Shown piece after piece: positions 34,201 through 43,366 of a DNA stretch of 64,000 nucleotides. The translations under genes and the position numbers were made by a program. The notes beneath the pieces are model-generated. The model made no database searches. It was not told the origin of the DNA and saw nothing but the letters and a program-made list of their open reading frames with translations. Within the stretch, counting starts at the first letter, position 1; every line of letters begins with the position of its first letter. Source of the stretch: Polytrichum commune (Eukaryota; Streptophyta; Polytrichopsida; Polytrichales; Polytrichaceae); NCBI GenBank assembly GCA_950295325.1, contig OX485807.1, positions 1,492,501 to 1,556,500 on the forward strand, written 5' to 3'.

Positions 34201-36451
34201 CATTCGCTGTCTTCACCAGTTTTGTCTGCCTGCATCCACTGCAAAATAAAACATGGTTTATAAGTGGCTTCACACAATACCAATAAATCCCTAAACACTA
34301 TAAGAACACAACAACAAACCAACAACCAGATCATGCAGAACACGATAACATTGTAGGACTACATAACTGCAGAACTGTACCTTAGCGCTGCCATACAAGT
34401 ACCACTGCCCGAATGCGCTCCACATACGGGCTCCAATTGTGCCATCGTCCAATTGTTTCTTAAGGAATTGCATGCAGCCGTCCGGGTCCTCTAATAGGTG
34501 TTTGGGCACCCACGGCTCCTCGGTCTGCAGGATGAGGATGTACAGGCCGTTCATTGGTTTTGGCTCCGGAGGGGGCCCAACCTGATTCTGCACACTATAA
34601 AGTTCTGTTGCCTCCTCGTACGTTTTTTTCTCACACTCCTCTCGCGTGAGGGGTTTATGTAGGAGGGGTGCGGGATGAACATTAGGTTGTTCCTCCGGCG
34701 GAGATTCAGACTCCAGCACAATTTCGTGCACGTCAATTGGATGCTGCATATTGGCACTATGAGGACTCTGAATGACAATACCTTCATGCGCAGTGAGAGC
34801 ACCAATGTAGTTGTATGCTTCAGCCTCTGGTTGGCGCAGTTCTGCAACCGGTGGCTGGCCTCGTTCCGCAACCGGAGTCTGGCGCAGTTCTGCAACAGGT
34901 GGCTGGCCCTGTTCTGCAACAGGTGTCTGGCCCTTTTCTGCAACCGGTGGCTGGCCCTGTTCTGCACTCGCAGGTGTTGCCTACAGACGGTCGTGCTTGA
35001 CAACACGGAAGTCCTTGTCTCCACTCTGCTGCGAATCTGGCGTTCCATCTGCAGAACTTGAATCGGACTCGCTACGCGAATTGCCCGAAGTCAGTTCCTC
35101 TTCGCTGGAGACGATGATAGTTCTTCAGGCTGGCTTATTCATCTTCGTTCGTTGCCTTGAGCATGTGGGTGACTTTGGGACTTTCGGCGCTGCCTTCACT
35201 GCCAGGTTGTATGCCTTCCGAGGTGGTGATGATGGGAGAACTTCAACCGACGGGGTCCGTGTTCTACCAGCCACAGGAGGAGCCGCCGTCCTCGTTGGTA
35301 GCTTGCGTTTTCTTGATCATGTACCCTGTTCTGCAGGGACAGCGGCCAACTCATGGACAGGGACCAACGCAGAACCACTAGCCCCCCTTAAATCCAAAGG
35401 CGGAGGGAATGCTGACGGTGATTGGGAGCGTGCAGCATTTGGGGACGACGCCTTCCCGTACTTTAAAGCAATCCTCTGCTTCTCACCGTGATTGCTTGGC
35501 TCCCAAGTAGGATACATCTTCAATGGTTTCGCCCCCTTGTAGCCCTTGCACATGTTGAACATCCTGTGGTGGGAAATCGTGTTCTTATCTTTCCCGGACT
35601 CCCTACAGTGAATGCAAATAAACCTGTACCTGTTGTTAGCCTGTTTGTGCGTGTCCTTGGCCTGCCAATATGCCTCTAGCACCAGTTCTTCATACTCTTC
35701 CTCGGTGTAGATTGCTGCACAGTTCTTCCTGTTCTGTTTCATCGTACAGCGAAAAATCTTGGAAGTTCCTTTAGGGCCACCGAACACCTACAAAACATTA
35801 TCAATGCAGAACATACCAATATGAGCTACGCACGCTGGAAGGAATAAATGGCATAAATGGCACAAACAACATGGCATAAATTCACATTCTGACCACACTT
35901 ATACCAATAGCATAACGATGGTTGTATTGAAGCAGCAATACACTAAGATCGATGCTAGAGAAAACAACAAAGAAAGAAAAATAAATAATAAATTGCAGAA
36001 CTGTCTTCAAGTGTGCATAATGCAGAACATGGGAGTGTATGTGGGTGGGCCTGTGGGTGACTGACAATGTGGATGTGTGCACCAGAAAATTGAGCAACAA
36101 CAACAACAACAACACGTAGTGGCTGTGCACAATGACATATTCAGGCGTTGAGAGTAGCTCATTTGCGAAGGAGCAGGAGTAGATAGAGAGTTCTGTATGC
36201 GAATTTCTAAACACATAAAATAGGACAATAAACATAAACAATAAGGGAATATATGTGAAGGCGCTTACCCCTTCTTGAAATCCTTGCGTCCCATTTATAC
36301 ACAAGTCGACGAATTTTTCCCTCCCCGAAGACCTGATCATGTCTTCGTCCTCCACCACGTGCAAATCCACTGCAAGCGCCTCTGGCAGGAGTTTGGCACC
36401 TGATTTATGCCTAGCAGATTCTGGTGTTGCTTTCCCTTCGGTCGACGCCAT
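31253..36451 (-). pseudogene. ULP-like gene of the MULE (C-terminal Ulp1/C48 protease domain), multi-exon, one premature stop
   Basis: Ulp1-type proteases cleave SUMO-like modifiers in the nucleus. Exon 1 starts at 36451 (MASTEGKATPESARHKSGAK) and ends near 36272 (GTAAGC donor). Exon 2 (from about 35788) has a BED-like Cys/His set, 'RFICIHCRESGKDKNTISHH', then 'MFNMCKG'. Next come Pro/Val/Ala/Glu repeats (34812-34980) and 'GARMWSAFGQWYLYGSAK'. A helical exon (34236-33390, 'WMQADKTGEDSEWVEKVKAQ') follows, then further exons to 32374. The protease part has 'AAWLNPQIEKYG', then the likely triad: His (31913-31915, 'GKHWIV'), Asp (31868-31870, 'FHMDL') and Cys (31697-31699, 'NSGWACGFYML'). A basic tail ends at 31253. 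An in-frame TAG at 31955-31957 precedes the catalytic part. Exon borders are inferred. The triad fits C48; the substrate is unknown. Confidence 0.82.
34812..34980 (-). repeat. 30-bp coding minisatellite (PVAExxQP repeats) in the ULP-like gene
   Basis: About five units of 'gcagttctgcaaccggtggct' type. Read in the frame of the flanking exon on the minus strand they give 'PPVAEQGQ', 'PVAEKGQT', 'PVAELRQ', a Pro/Val/Ala/Glu spacer of 10-residue repeats. Each unit contains the heptamer GTTCTGC seen all over the element. Confidence 0.8.
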
Positions 36452-36900
36452 TTATTTGTGGAGGTATTACGCAGGAATTGTACCCAAAAAACACTCAAAA
36501 CTACACTCAGAACTCCACTCAAAAGTACACTCAAAAGCACACTCAAAAGTACACTCAAAACTGATAATGCACTCAATAAACCCTACTCAATGAGTGTGTG
36601 AATTCAATGCGAGCGCATTTATGGTGTGTTAAATTGTATAATGCAATGGAACCACTACGATGCTATACAACAATCATCCGCACTAAACACTATACTGCAA
36701 ACCCTAACAGTTTCTACGCAGTGTATCTTCGCCACCACAATGCAACTACAAAAAACGCCCTCAACCCAACAAAAACACAGTGCAAGAACGAAAACCTGCT
36801 GCAGCCAGACCCTAAAATTGCTTCAAGAATCTCTGAAGACGGCCATAAACAAACCGCGCGGAAACAGTTGTAACTGCTTAAAGCATTTACTGCGTCCACA
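36452..36900. promoter_or_regulatory. 5' region of the ULP-like gene
   Basis: Upstream DNA of the minus-strand gene. It contains the (ACACTCAAAA)n array and a telo-box-like AAACCCTAA near 36694-36703. It is a plausible promoter region, but no TATA box could be fixed with confidence. Confidence 0.3.
36490..36562. repeat. Short tandem array (ACACTCAAAAGT)n
   Basis: Seven or so units of 'acactcaaaa' plus two or three variable bases. A looser set of 'ccactcaaaa' units follows at 36898-36950. It lies just upstream of the ULP-like start codon and produces a spurious Leu/Ser/Val-rich frame. Confidence 0.85.
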
Positions 36901-37204
36901 CTCAAGTGCCACTCAAAATTCAATTGCCACTCAAATGCCACTCAAAACTCTTCGATCCACACTTACACCTCTACGAAACACACTCAAAGCGCTTCGAAAC
37001 CGCGCGCATTCGCACACCATGCACTCAACAATCGCTCAAACCCTAATCGAATCCTCGCCTCACACACCTGGGAATGAAAATATGCGTAAATGAACCTGCT
37101 GCAAGCCATTGAAGCTCTTGACGACATCTCCACGATGCAGACAGGAACCCTAAAGGTCGCTTCACTCGAATGCAATCAAATCGTAATGATAGTTGGATCC
37201 ACCA

Positions 37205-37345
37205 TGCGTAGAACTAGCTTAGCAGAACTGACTAGTTATAAGGGTATGTGCAGTACTAGGTTAGCAGAACTGACTAGTTATAAGGGTATGTGGAGAACTG
37301 ACTACGCAGAACTGACTAGTTAGAAGGGTCTGTGCAGAACTAGAT
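37205..37345. repeat. Right subterminal array of AGAACTGACTAGTTATAAGG units
   Basis: Three to four direct units ('gcagaactgactagttataa' plus 'gggtatgtg'), decaying towards 37440. GCAGAAC is the reverse complement of GTTCTGC, the core of the left subterminal array, so the two ends carry the same motif in inverted orientation. Confidence 0.85.
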
Positions 37346-37496
37346 TACCATAACTGACTAATTAGAAGGATCTGTGTTGAACTAGCTAAGAAGATCTGAC
37401 TAGTTAGAACTGGCTCAGAAGAACTGCCTGTCTAGATATTGTTGTGCAGAACTGGAGGTGGAGAAATGGATATGCTAAATTAAAGTTCTCATTAAA

Positions 37497-38160
37497 GTTC
37501 TGCCAAAATACCCCCTGGAGTTCTGCTCAAATACCCCCTGGAGTTCTGCAAAAATACCCCCTGCAGTTCTGCTACCATACCCCCTGCATTTCTGCTACCA
37601 TACCCCCTGCATTTCTGCTACCATACCCCCTGCATTTCTGCTACCATGCCCCCTGCAGTTTTGCTAAATTACCCCTTGGAGTTCTGCAAAAATATCCCCC
37701 TGCAGTTCTGCTCAAATACACCTTGGAGTTCTGCTACCATGCCCCCTGCAGTTTTGCTAAATTACCCCTTGGAGTTCTGCTCAAATACACCTTGGAGTTC
37801 TGCTACCATGCCCCCTGCAGTTTTGCTAAATTACCCCTTGGAGTTCTGCTCAAATACACCTTGGAGTTCTGCTACCATGCCCCCTGCAGTTTTGCTAAAT
37901 TACCCCTTGGAGTTCTGCTCAAATACACCTTGGAGTTCTGCTACCATGCCCCCTGCAGTTTTGCTAAATTACCCCTTGGAGTTCTGCAAATATACCCCCT
38001 GCAGTTCTGCTACCATGCCCCCTGCAGTTTTGCTAAATTACCCCTTGGAGTTCTGCAAAAATACCCCCTGCAGTTCTGCTAACTTACCCCTTGGCGTTCT
38101 ACAAAAATACCCCTTGGAGTTCTGCAAAAATACCCCCTGCAGTTCTGCTAAAGTATATTC
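37497..38160. repeat. Right subterminal satellite-like array with 69-bp higher-order unit
   Basis: Short units 'ccccctgcagttctgct' and 'accccttggagttctgc' of 21-25 bp. In the middle (37729-38004) they form an exact 69-bp higher-order unit repeated four times (unit starts at 37729, 37798, 37867 and 37936). Because 69 is a multiple of three, long spurious frames stay open. Nearly every unit has TTCTGCT or TTCTGCA. Confidence 0.93.
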
Positions 38161-38352
38161 TCTTGTTCTGCTAAACATATCCCTTACATGTTCTGCTAGT
38201 ATTCGTACGTCCTACCGATACTCATGTGAGTACGTACGAGTACCACATACAGAACTAGTACGGTATACCGGGGTCCGCAACGTCCGTCCGTGACGACCGG
38301 TTCGACCGGTACCCCCCGCGACGGGCAGCACTGGAATTTCCTTCCAGGTGCC

Positions 38353-38388
38353 CCCTAGAAGTTCGTGGGGGGGTGTTTAGCGTCCTCC
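38353..38388 (-). repeat. MULE right terminal inverted repeat (36 bp)
   Basis: It ends TTTAGCGTCCTCC and is an exact reverse complement of 26439-26474, including the seven-base G/C run. Confidence 0.95.
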
Positions 38389-38397
38389 ACATCATGG
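38389..38397. repeat. 9-bp target site duplication of the 12-kb MULE (right)
   Basis: ACATCATGG, identical to 26430-26438. Confidence 0.93.
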
Positions 38398-38608
38398 CCT
38401 TGGAAAAAACTCATGGGAGGTTAGAAAATAGGCTTAGAGCATCCAATGCCACATCGTTGCCTCTTGCCAACTAATTGATATTTACAAAACAGCTAGTAGT
38501 TCATAATAGCTATGAGGGAGAAAATAGGTCTTACATGCCAACTCGGAGGTGTTTCACTAAAGTAAGCTTCATCCAAGCTTCTTGATGAACTCATCCGATT
38601 TTTGTTAA

Positions 38609-38672
38609 CGGATGATTTTACTTGAGTGCCACGAATCCCCGGGGATTCATGGCACTCAAGTAAAATCATCCG
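38609..38672. repeat. 64-bp palindrome centred on CCCCGGGG
   Basis: Arms of 32 bp (38609-38640 and 38641-38672) with one mismatch and no loop. It starts CGGATGATTTTACTTGAG. It marks the start of the dispersed repeat shared with 25248-25500. Confidence 0.92.
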
Positions 38673-38960
38673 TATAAGCTCATTCATATCATTGGATGAG
38701 ATCAACCCCTTTAGAATGACCCTCGTGGTGTCGGCTCCTTGTCTCGAGGTGACCAAAAATACTTAAAGGATGTCTAAAACCATCCCAACCTAATTTAAAG
38801 GGTGTTAGTAAATACAAAGTTTAGTTCATCTAAAAATGAGTGTCTAGTGTAGAGCAAGTAGGTGCACCATGTGTTGGCAACCCATCACTATTAGTGGGGA
38901 TATTTCTAAGAACAAGTGGGTGTATCATGGGTTGCCAACCCATGACTACTCGTGTGGTTA
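38641..38960. repeat. Dispersed repeat, second copy (partner of 25248-25500)
   Basis: Collinear with 25248-25500 but about 70 bp longer. It also contains an internal near-duplicate of the 'gtgggtg(c/t)a(t/c)catg.gttg.caacccat' text (38870 and 38918). No gene. Confidence 0.7.
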
Positions 38961-38984
38961 TTTTTAAGAAATTAGCATGCCATT

Positions 38985-39163
38985 TTATTGAGCCATTTAA
39001 GGCTCGGTGGGCTAGGCATCTAGGTAGGCTAGGCGGCTAGGTAGGCCTACTTACTAAATAACTAGTTGGTTACCCTTACTTGCTAAGTGGCAAGGAACGG
39101 CTAAGGCTGGGTCACTTCTTTTACGTACTCACACATGAATTTACAACAACAAAGCAATGTGGG
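38985..39163. repeat. Left member of an inverted repeat pair with 52735-52920
   Basis: 'aggcctacttactaaataac', 'tagttggttaccctta' and 'gtcacttcttttacgtactc' here are the reverse complement of 52780-52910. The match continues past the foldback insertion ('gtgggcacttcc' at 40501). The pair could be the ends of one large element of about 14 kb that the gypsy element later entered, or two independent copies. Confidence 0.75.
39154..39163. repeat. 10-bp target site duplication of foldback element (left)
   Basis: GCAATGTGGG, repeated at 40495-40504. Confidence 0.9.
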
Positions 39164-40494
39164 GGCTAGGGTGAACCAACTCCCACACTCGTACCCTGGG
39201 GGGATGAAGGCCTTGCGGATGACACTGAAAACTTCATCCTTCTTTATGGGGAAGCTCCCCCTTAGAAAGGGGGGCAGCCTCTAGGGAAATTTTCTGAACC
39301 CGACCGAAAACTACTACCCGCCCCGTCCAACTTCAAAAAAAATATTGCTCTTGCATTCTTGAAGGTTGCTTGACTACAAATCCCATATTGAGTGCACTTC
39401 GCCTTCAAGGTCTAAAATCCAATATATATGTGCACTTCCAATTAGTAAATAAGCAATTCATTGGGATTTCATTCCGGAAATGAAACCATCAATGAAGGAT
39501 GTAATCAACTTGGAGGTCAAATAAAATTACAAAATCCTCATTAACATTGAGGTTATAATTTTTTTGACTTACCAATTGAAATTCTCTTTATCATTCTAAA
39601 ATGACACTTAAATTTAGTGTGTTGATTTAGTATGTATATTTTATAATATTTTAGTAATTCCGTCTACTTTCACAAGTATTCATACACATTCAAACCAATT
39701 AAGTGTGATTTAATGTCATTAAGTCTAATTAATTATGATGAATCCTATTTAAGCCCAAATAAATCAAAAAAGTGTGCTTACCAAATTAAGCAAAACTAAT
39801 TAATTATAATATTTAATTACTGTAATTTAATTCAATTACTTCCAATAATTAACTGAACCAATTCATTCCAATAATTCGTTTCAGCAATTTAATTCATTCA
39901 TTCATTCATTCATTCCAGTAATTACATTTAATTATTTATTTATTTTCAGAAGTTTAATTAATTAATTAATTTTTTATGAATACTTGTGAAAGTAGGTGGT
40001 GTTACTAAAATATTATAAAATATACATACTAAATCAACACACTAAATTTAAGTGTCATTTTAGAATGATAAAGAGAATTTCAAATGGTAAATCAAAAAAA
40101 TTATAACCTCAATGTTAATGAGGATTTTGTAATTTTATTTGACCTCCAAGTTGATTACATCCTTCATTGATGGTTTCATTTCCGGAATGAAATCCCAATG
40201 AATTGCTTATTTACTAATTGGAAGTGCACATATATATTGGATTTTAGACCTTGAAGGCGAAGTGCACTCAATATGGGATTTGTAGTCAAGCGACCTTCAA
40301 GAATGCAAGAGTAATATTTTTTTTGAAGTTGGACGGGGCGGGTAGTAGTTTTCGGTCGGGTTCAAAAATTTCCCTAGAGGCTGCCCCCCTTTCTAAGGGG
40401 GAGCTTCCCCATAAAGAAGGATGAAGTTTTCAGTGTCATCCGCGAGGCCTTCATCCCCTGAGGGGACGAGTGTGGGAATTGGTTCACCCTAGCC
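39164..40494. mobile_element. Foldback (fully palindromic) MULE-like element, 1331 bp
   Basis: The tips read GGCTAGGGTGAACCAA and the exact inverse TTGGTTCACCCTAGCC. The two halves are near-perfect inverted repeats almost to the centre (near 39830), including 'ggatgaagttttcagtgtca' against its inverse. The element is flanked by a 10-bp duplication GCAATGTGGG. The outer 130 bp are unlike the other MULE-like copies, but the inner arms ('ccgaccgaaaac', 'cttgcattcttgaagg', 'cacttcgccttcaagg') and the AT-rich core (39640-40030) are the same family. It has no coding capacity and must depend on a transposase in trans. The high arm similarity suggests recent formation or conversion. Confidence 0.9.
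39880..39918. repeat. (CATT)n microsatellite
   Basis: About five copies of CATT near the centre of the foldback element; it makes the two halves slightly unequal. Confidence 0.85.
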
Positions 40495-40504
40495 GCAATG
40501 TGGG
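40495..40504. repeat. 10-bp target site duplication of foldback element (right)
   Basis: GCAATGTGGG, identical to 39154-39163. Confidence 0.9.
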
Positions 40505-41361
40505 CACTTCCAAATGTGAGCACTTTAAAATGAACATTCATATTTAAATGACATGTGGTTGGGTTTGGCCCTAGTAATGTACACCATGAAAACATGTGTT
40601 AAAAAGTTGTAAGTTAGACTATATGTTCCAATTTTGTATTCAATATAAAACATAATCAAGGTAGGTGGACCTATATATTCCGGTTTGTGACCTATTGTGT
40701 GCTCTTGAAATAAAGTGTAAAGTGGACAAAAACATGTTTTAATTTATACCCAAAAATAGTAAGAAAAATAATAATCAAGTAAACACGACTTATGTTCACA
40801 TATGTAGCACACCGTGACATAAATAAGTGAATGGAGGCTCCAACAAATGGCCATAGATTTCTCATATTTTAAATCAACATAAAGACTTGTATAATAAGAC
40901 ATTGGAAGTTACATGCTCAATATTCGTTACCCAATAGAGACTCAACAATCAACATAAATGGGAGGATATAAAAAATCATTAAATAAGAAAGACACTAATA
41001 ACATTGAGAAGGCATAAGACATTAATATGGATTCAAAAATAGTGAGAAAAATGGCTACATGTACAATTTGGATTCACTAATCATCTCACATTCATTAGGT
41101 GTTTCATACTCTTTGAGAAGTGAGTGCATAAATAAACATATATGAATAATACACGTATGTATTAACTTGTGGTCCTATGTTCTCACAATCTTGACATGTT
41201 AGGGAACTTTATAATAGGTTAGTGAAGAAGCAAAAAATTTCCCATGCAAAATGTGGTTCATGTTGAAGATGGGTGACACAAATAGATGCCCCCATGTGAC
41301 CACAATGGATGAAGGGGCCTTTTACTAAAAAATCATATAGTACATGCAATTACCTCAAAAG
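40505..41361. other. No gene recognised
   Basis: AT-rich non-coding DNA between the foldback element and the gypsy element. 'ttggattcactaatcatctc' near 41067 resembles 'ttggatgtgctaatcatctc' at about 52616, so the DNA on both sides of the gypsy element may be related repeats. Confidence 0.5.
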
Positions 41362-41366
41362 ACCTT
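41362..41366. repeat. 5-bp target site duplication of gypsy element (left)
   Basis: ACCTT directly before the LTR start TGTGAGG; repeated at 52455-52459. Confidence 0.92.
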
Positions 41367-43305
41367 TGTGAGGCCAAACCCCCCACCCTTAAGCGTCCGT
41401 AGTCCGAGTAGTGGGTTTGGGCTCACATTCCTCCGCGGTATTGGATTTGGACTTGGATGAGTCCATAGTGCAAGGTTCACCCTTCAAGTGGTCTTGGATT
41501 TAACTTTGGTCTTTGCTTCCTTTGTCTTGCCATCGCGAGAGTGCTCCACATTCTCCATTAAATTGTGCACGTGGTTTATTTTTAAAGAGAGGATGCAAGT
41601 GTTAAAAAAAACACTATTCTCTATAGTCAATCTCAAATACATTTACTTGTGAAAGCCACACATAACACTAACTAGCATAATGTAACTAACTACTTGTCTA
41701 TGAGCTAATTAGGTAGGCTATCTACTAAGCTCCTTCATGAACCCATCTCTTTACTTTCTAATTACATAAACCTAGCTCCTTCATAAACCCAGCTCCTTCA
41801 TGAACCCAGCTTCTTAGCTTCTAACTAAACAAACCCAGCTCCTTCATAAACCCAGCTCCTTAGCTTCTAACTAAACAAACCCAGCTCCTTCATAAACCCA
41901 GCTCTTTACTTTCTAACTAAACAAACCCAGCTCCTTCATAAACCCAGCTCCTTCATGAACCCAGCTTCTTAGCTTCTAACTAAACAAACCCAGCTCCTTC
42001 ATAAACCCAGCTCCTTCATAAACCCAGCTCCTTAGCTTCTAACTAAACAAACCCAGCTCCTTCATAAACCCAGCTCCTTCATGAACCCACAACTTTGTAG
42101 TTGTAATCCCCAACTACCTCACTAATTATTCAAGCCCTTAACTAATCTTCCTACCTAATTTCCCTAATTCTACTAACAACCCCTTTCTAATCACACAATT
42201 CTTCTCTAATCCTAAAATCCTAAAATCCTAGAGAGGAGAGGGGGAGAGAGAATTTCCTAACTTCACTAAGACTAACTAATCCACACAAGTATATTTTTGC
42301 ACTCATCACAACATCAAGTGCTCAACTCTTAAACATGGAACTTGCAACCACGTGTATTCAAAACATGAACTTAAAGTACCACAAATTGGAATCATGAATT
42401 AACTTTAAAATCCTTCACGTCAACACTAATTCTACCAAGAGGTCAAGCCCTCTTCAAGGCTAACAAGCCTTGGCTCTCAAACTAAAAACTAAGCACACAC
42501 ATGTGCTCCAATATGGCTTCCCACACCCACACTTATAACTCGTGGGGTGCCTTGGAGCACAAAGGAAAGAGAGGATGAGTGAGGGAAGAATGAGGGATTA
42601 TATAGTAAGCTTGAGGGGGTGAGCACCCTCAAGGCTCACGATAAGCCCTTGAGATTTCCTCTTACTTAGTAGGCGCCAATCCTATCTTCTAAGCCTTCCT
42701 CCCTCAAATGATCAACAAGGATCCTAATTCGAACATTTAACTAGCCTTGGCTTTCTACCTACCACACTTTACCAAACTTGGGATGCTTCAACCCAAACTT
42801 AGCCTCCTTCGCTTTCCGCCGCCATAACTTTCTCCCCTTACTTTCCCAAATCGTCGCTCACCACTTAATTCAAACCACGATGCTTAACTCGTGATTTGAT
42901 TGGTGCTTTGAGAATTTGCTTATCCTCCACCTTGCATTCTTCCTTGGGCCTTCCCCATTAAGTGGCCATGATGAGGTGGTCCACTTGTGCGCTCCATGTG
43001 ATCCTCCATTCATCCCAATTCGAATGCACTTGCCTCTTGAGTCACTTTGGTTGTCTCCATCCATTTGTACTAGCCTACTCACTAACTACTCAATCCAAGT
43101 TCTCCTTACCTATCCTCATTCACTCAAATCCTTCCGAAGGTAAAAACACAATAACAACTCACATCCTAGCCTCTTACAACATGGTACTTCTAAGACTAAC
43201 ATTTCACTCTTTTTATATTTTTGTGAAGTAACATGCTACTTCAAAGTGCATCAACTAACGTTTCAAGGGTCTAAGACTAAATGTGGGCACCCTTTTGGGC
43301 TCACA
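41367..43305 (-). repeat. 3' LTR of the gypsy element (left copy)
   Basis: 1939 bp, TG...CA termini. Contains the CCCAGCTCCTTCATAAA tandem array and a candidate TATA (minus strand CTATATAA at about 42598-42605). Confidence 0.95.
41738..42090. repeat. Tandem array inside the left LTR
   Basis: Irregular array of 'aacccagctccttcataa' (about 21 bp) alternating with 'acccagct(c/t)cttagcttctaactaaaca'. The higher-order periods are roughly 44 and 65 bp. It has an identical twin at 50887-51239. Confidence 0.9.
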
Positions 43306-43309
43306 TAAT

Positions 43310-43325
43310 TGGCGACCATCGGGGG
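43310..43325 (+). other. PBS-like motif at the inner edge of the left LTR
   Basis: TGGCGACCATCGGGGG lies five bases from the LTR end, in the position and form of a plant primer-binding site, but on the strand opposite to coding. On the coding strand this place should hold a polypurine tract, which is not evident. Confidence 0.35.
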
Positions 43326-43366
43326 ATGAATCCAAACATCTCTTGCTCCAAGGGTAAGTTGCCTAG

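Larger units (their letters stand above)
26439..38388. mobile_element. 11.95-kb Mutator-like element with transposase and ULP-like gene
   Basis: It is bounded by perfect 36-bp terminal inverted repeats and 9-bp target duplications. It contains a SWIM-type MULE transposase gene on the plus strand (27275-30296) and a multi-exon gene ending in a Ulp1/C48 protease domain on the minus strand (36451-31253). The two genes converge. This layout resembles maize MuDR, whose two genes also converge from the terminal repeats. MULEs carrying ULP genes are known in Arabidopsis as Kaonashi. Both ends have subterminal tandem arrays, and the heptamer GTTCTGC (or GCAGAAC) recurs throughout. Both genes carry inactivating lesions, so it is now non-autonomous, yet its ends are perfect. 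Confidence 0.93.

Noticed and set aside
34811-35491. 226-codon frame on the plus strand
   Set aside because: Antisense of the Pro/Val/Ala/Glu-encoding exon of the minus-strand ULP-like gene; the other strand has coherent domain structure and splice borders.
37497-38160. CRISPR-like regular repeats
   Set aside because: No unique spacers between repeats; it is a tandem satellite in a plant transposon.
37444-38293. Two overlapping long open frames of over 200 codons with 23-residue repeats
   Set aside because: They lie wholly in the 69-bp tandem array and stay open only because 69 is divisible by three; repeats of Cys-rich nonsense, no domain.
42870-43231. Short frames in the left LTR (and twins at 52019-52380)
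   Set aside because: Identical in both LTRs simply because the LTRs are identical; no domain and no place in a gypsy element for them.
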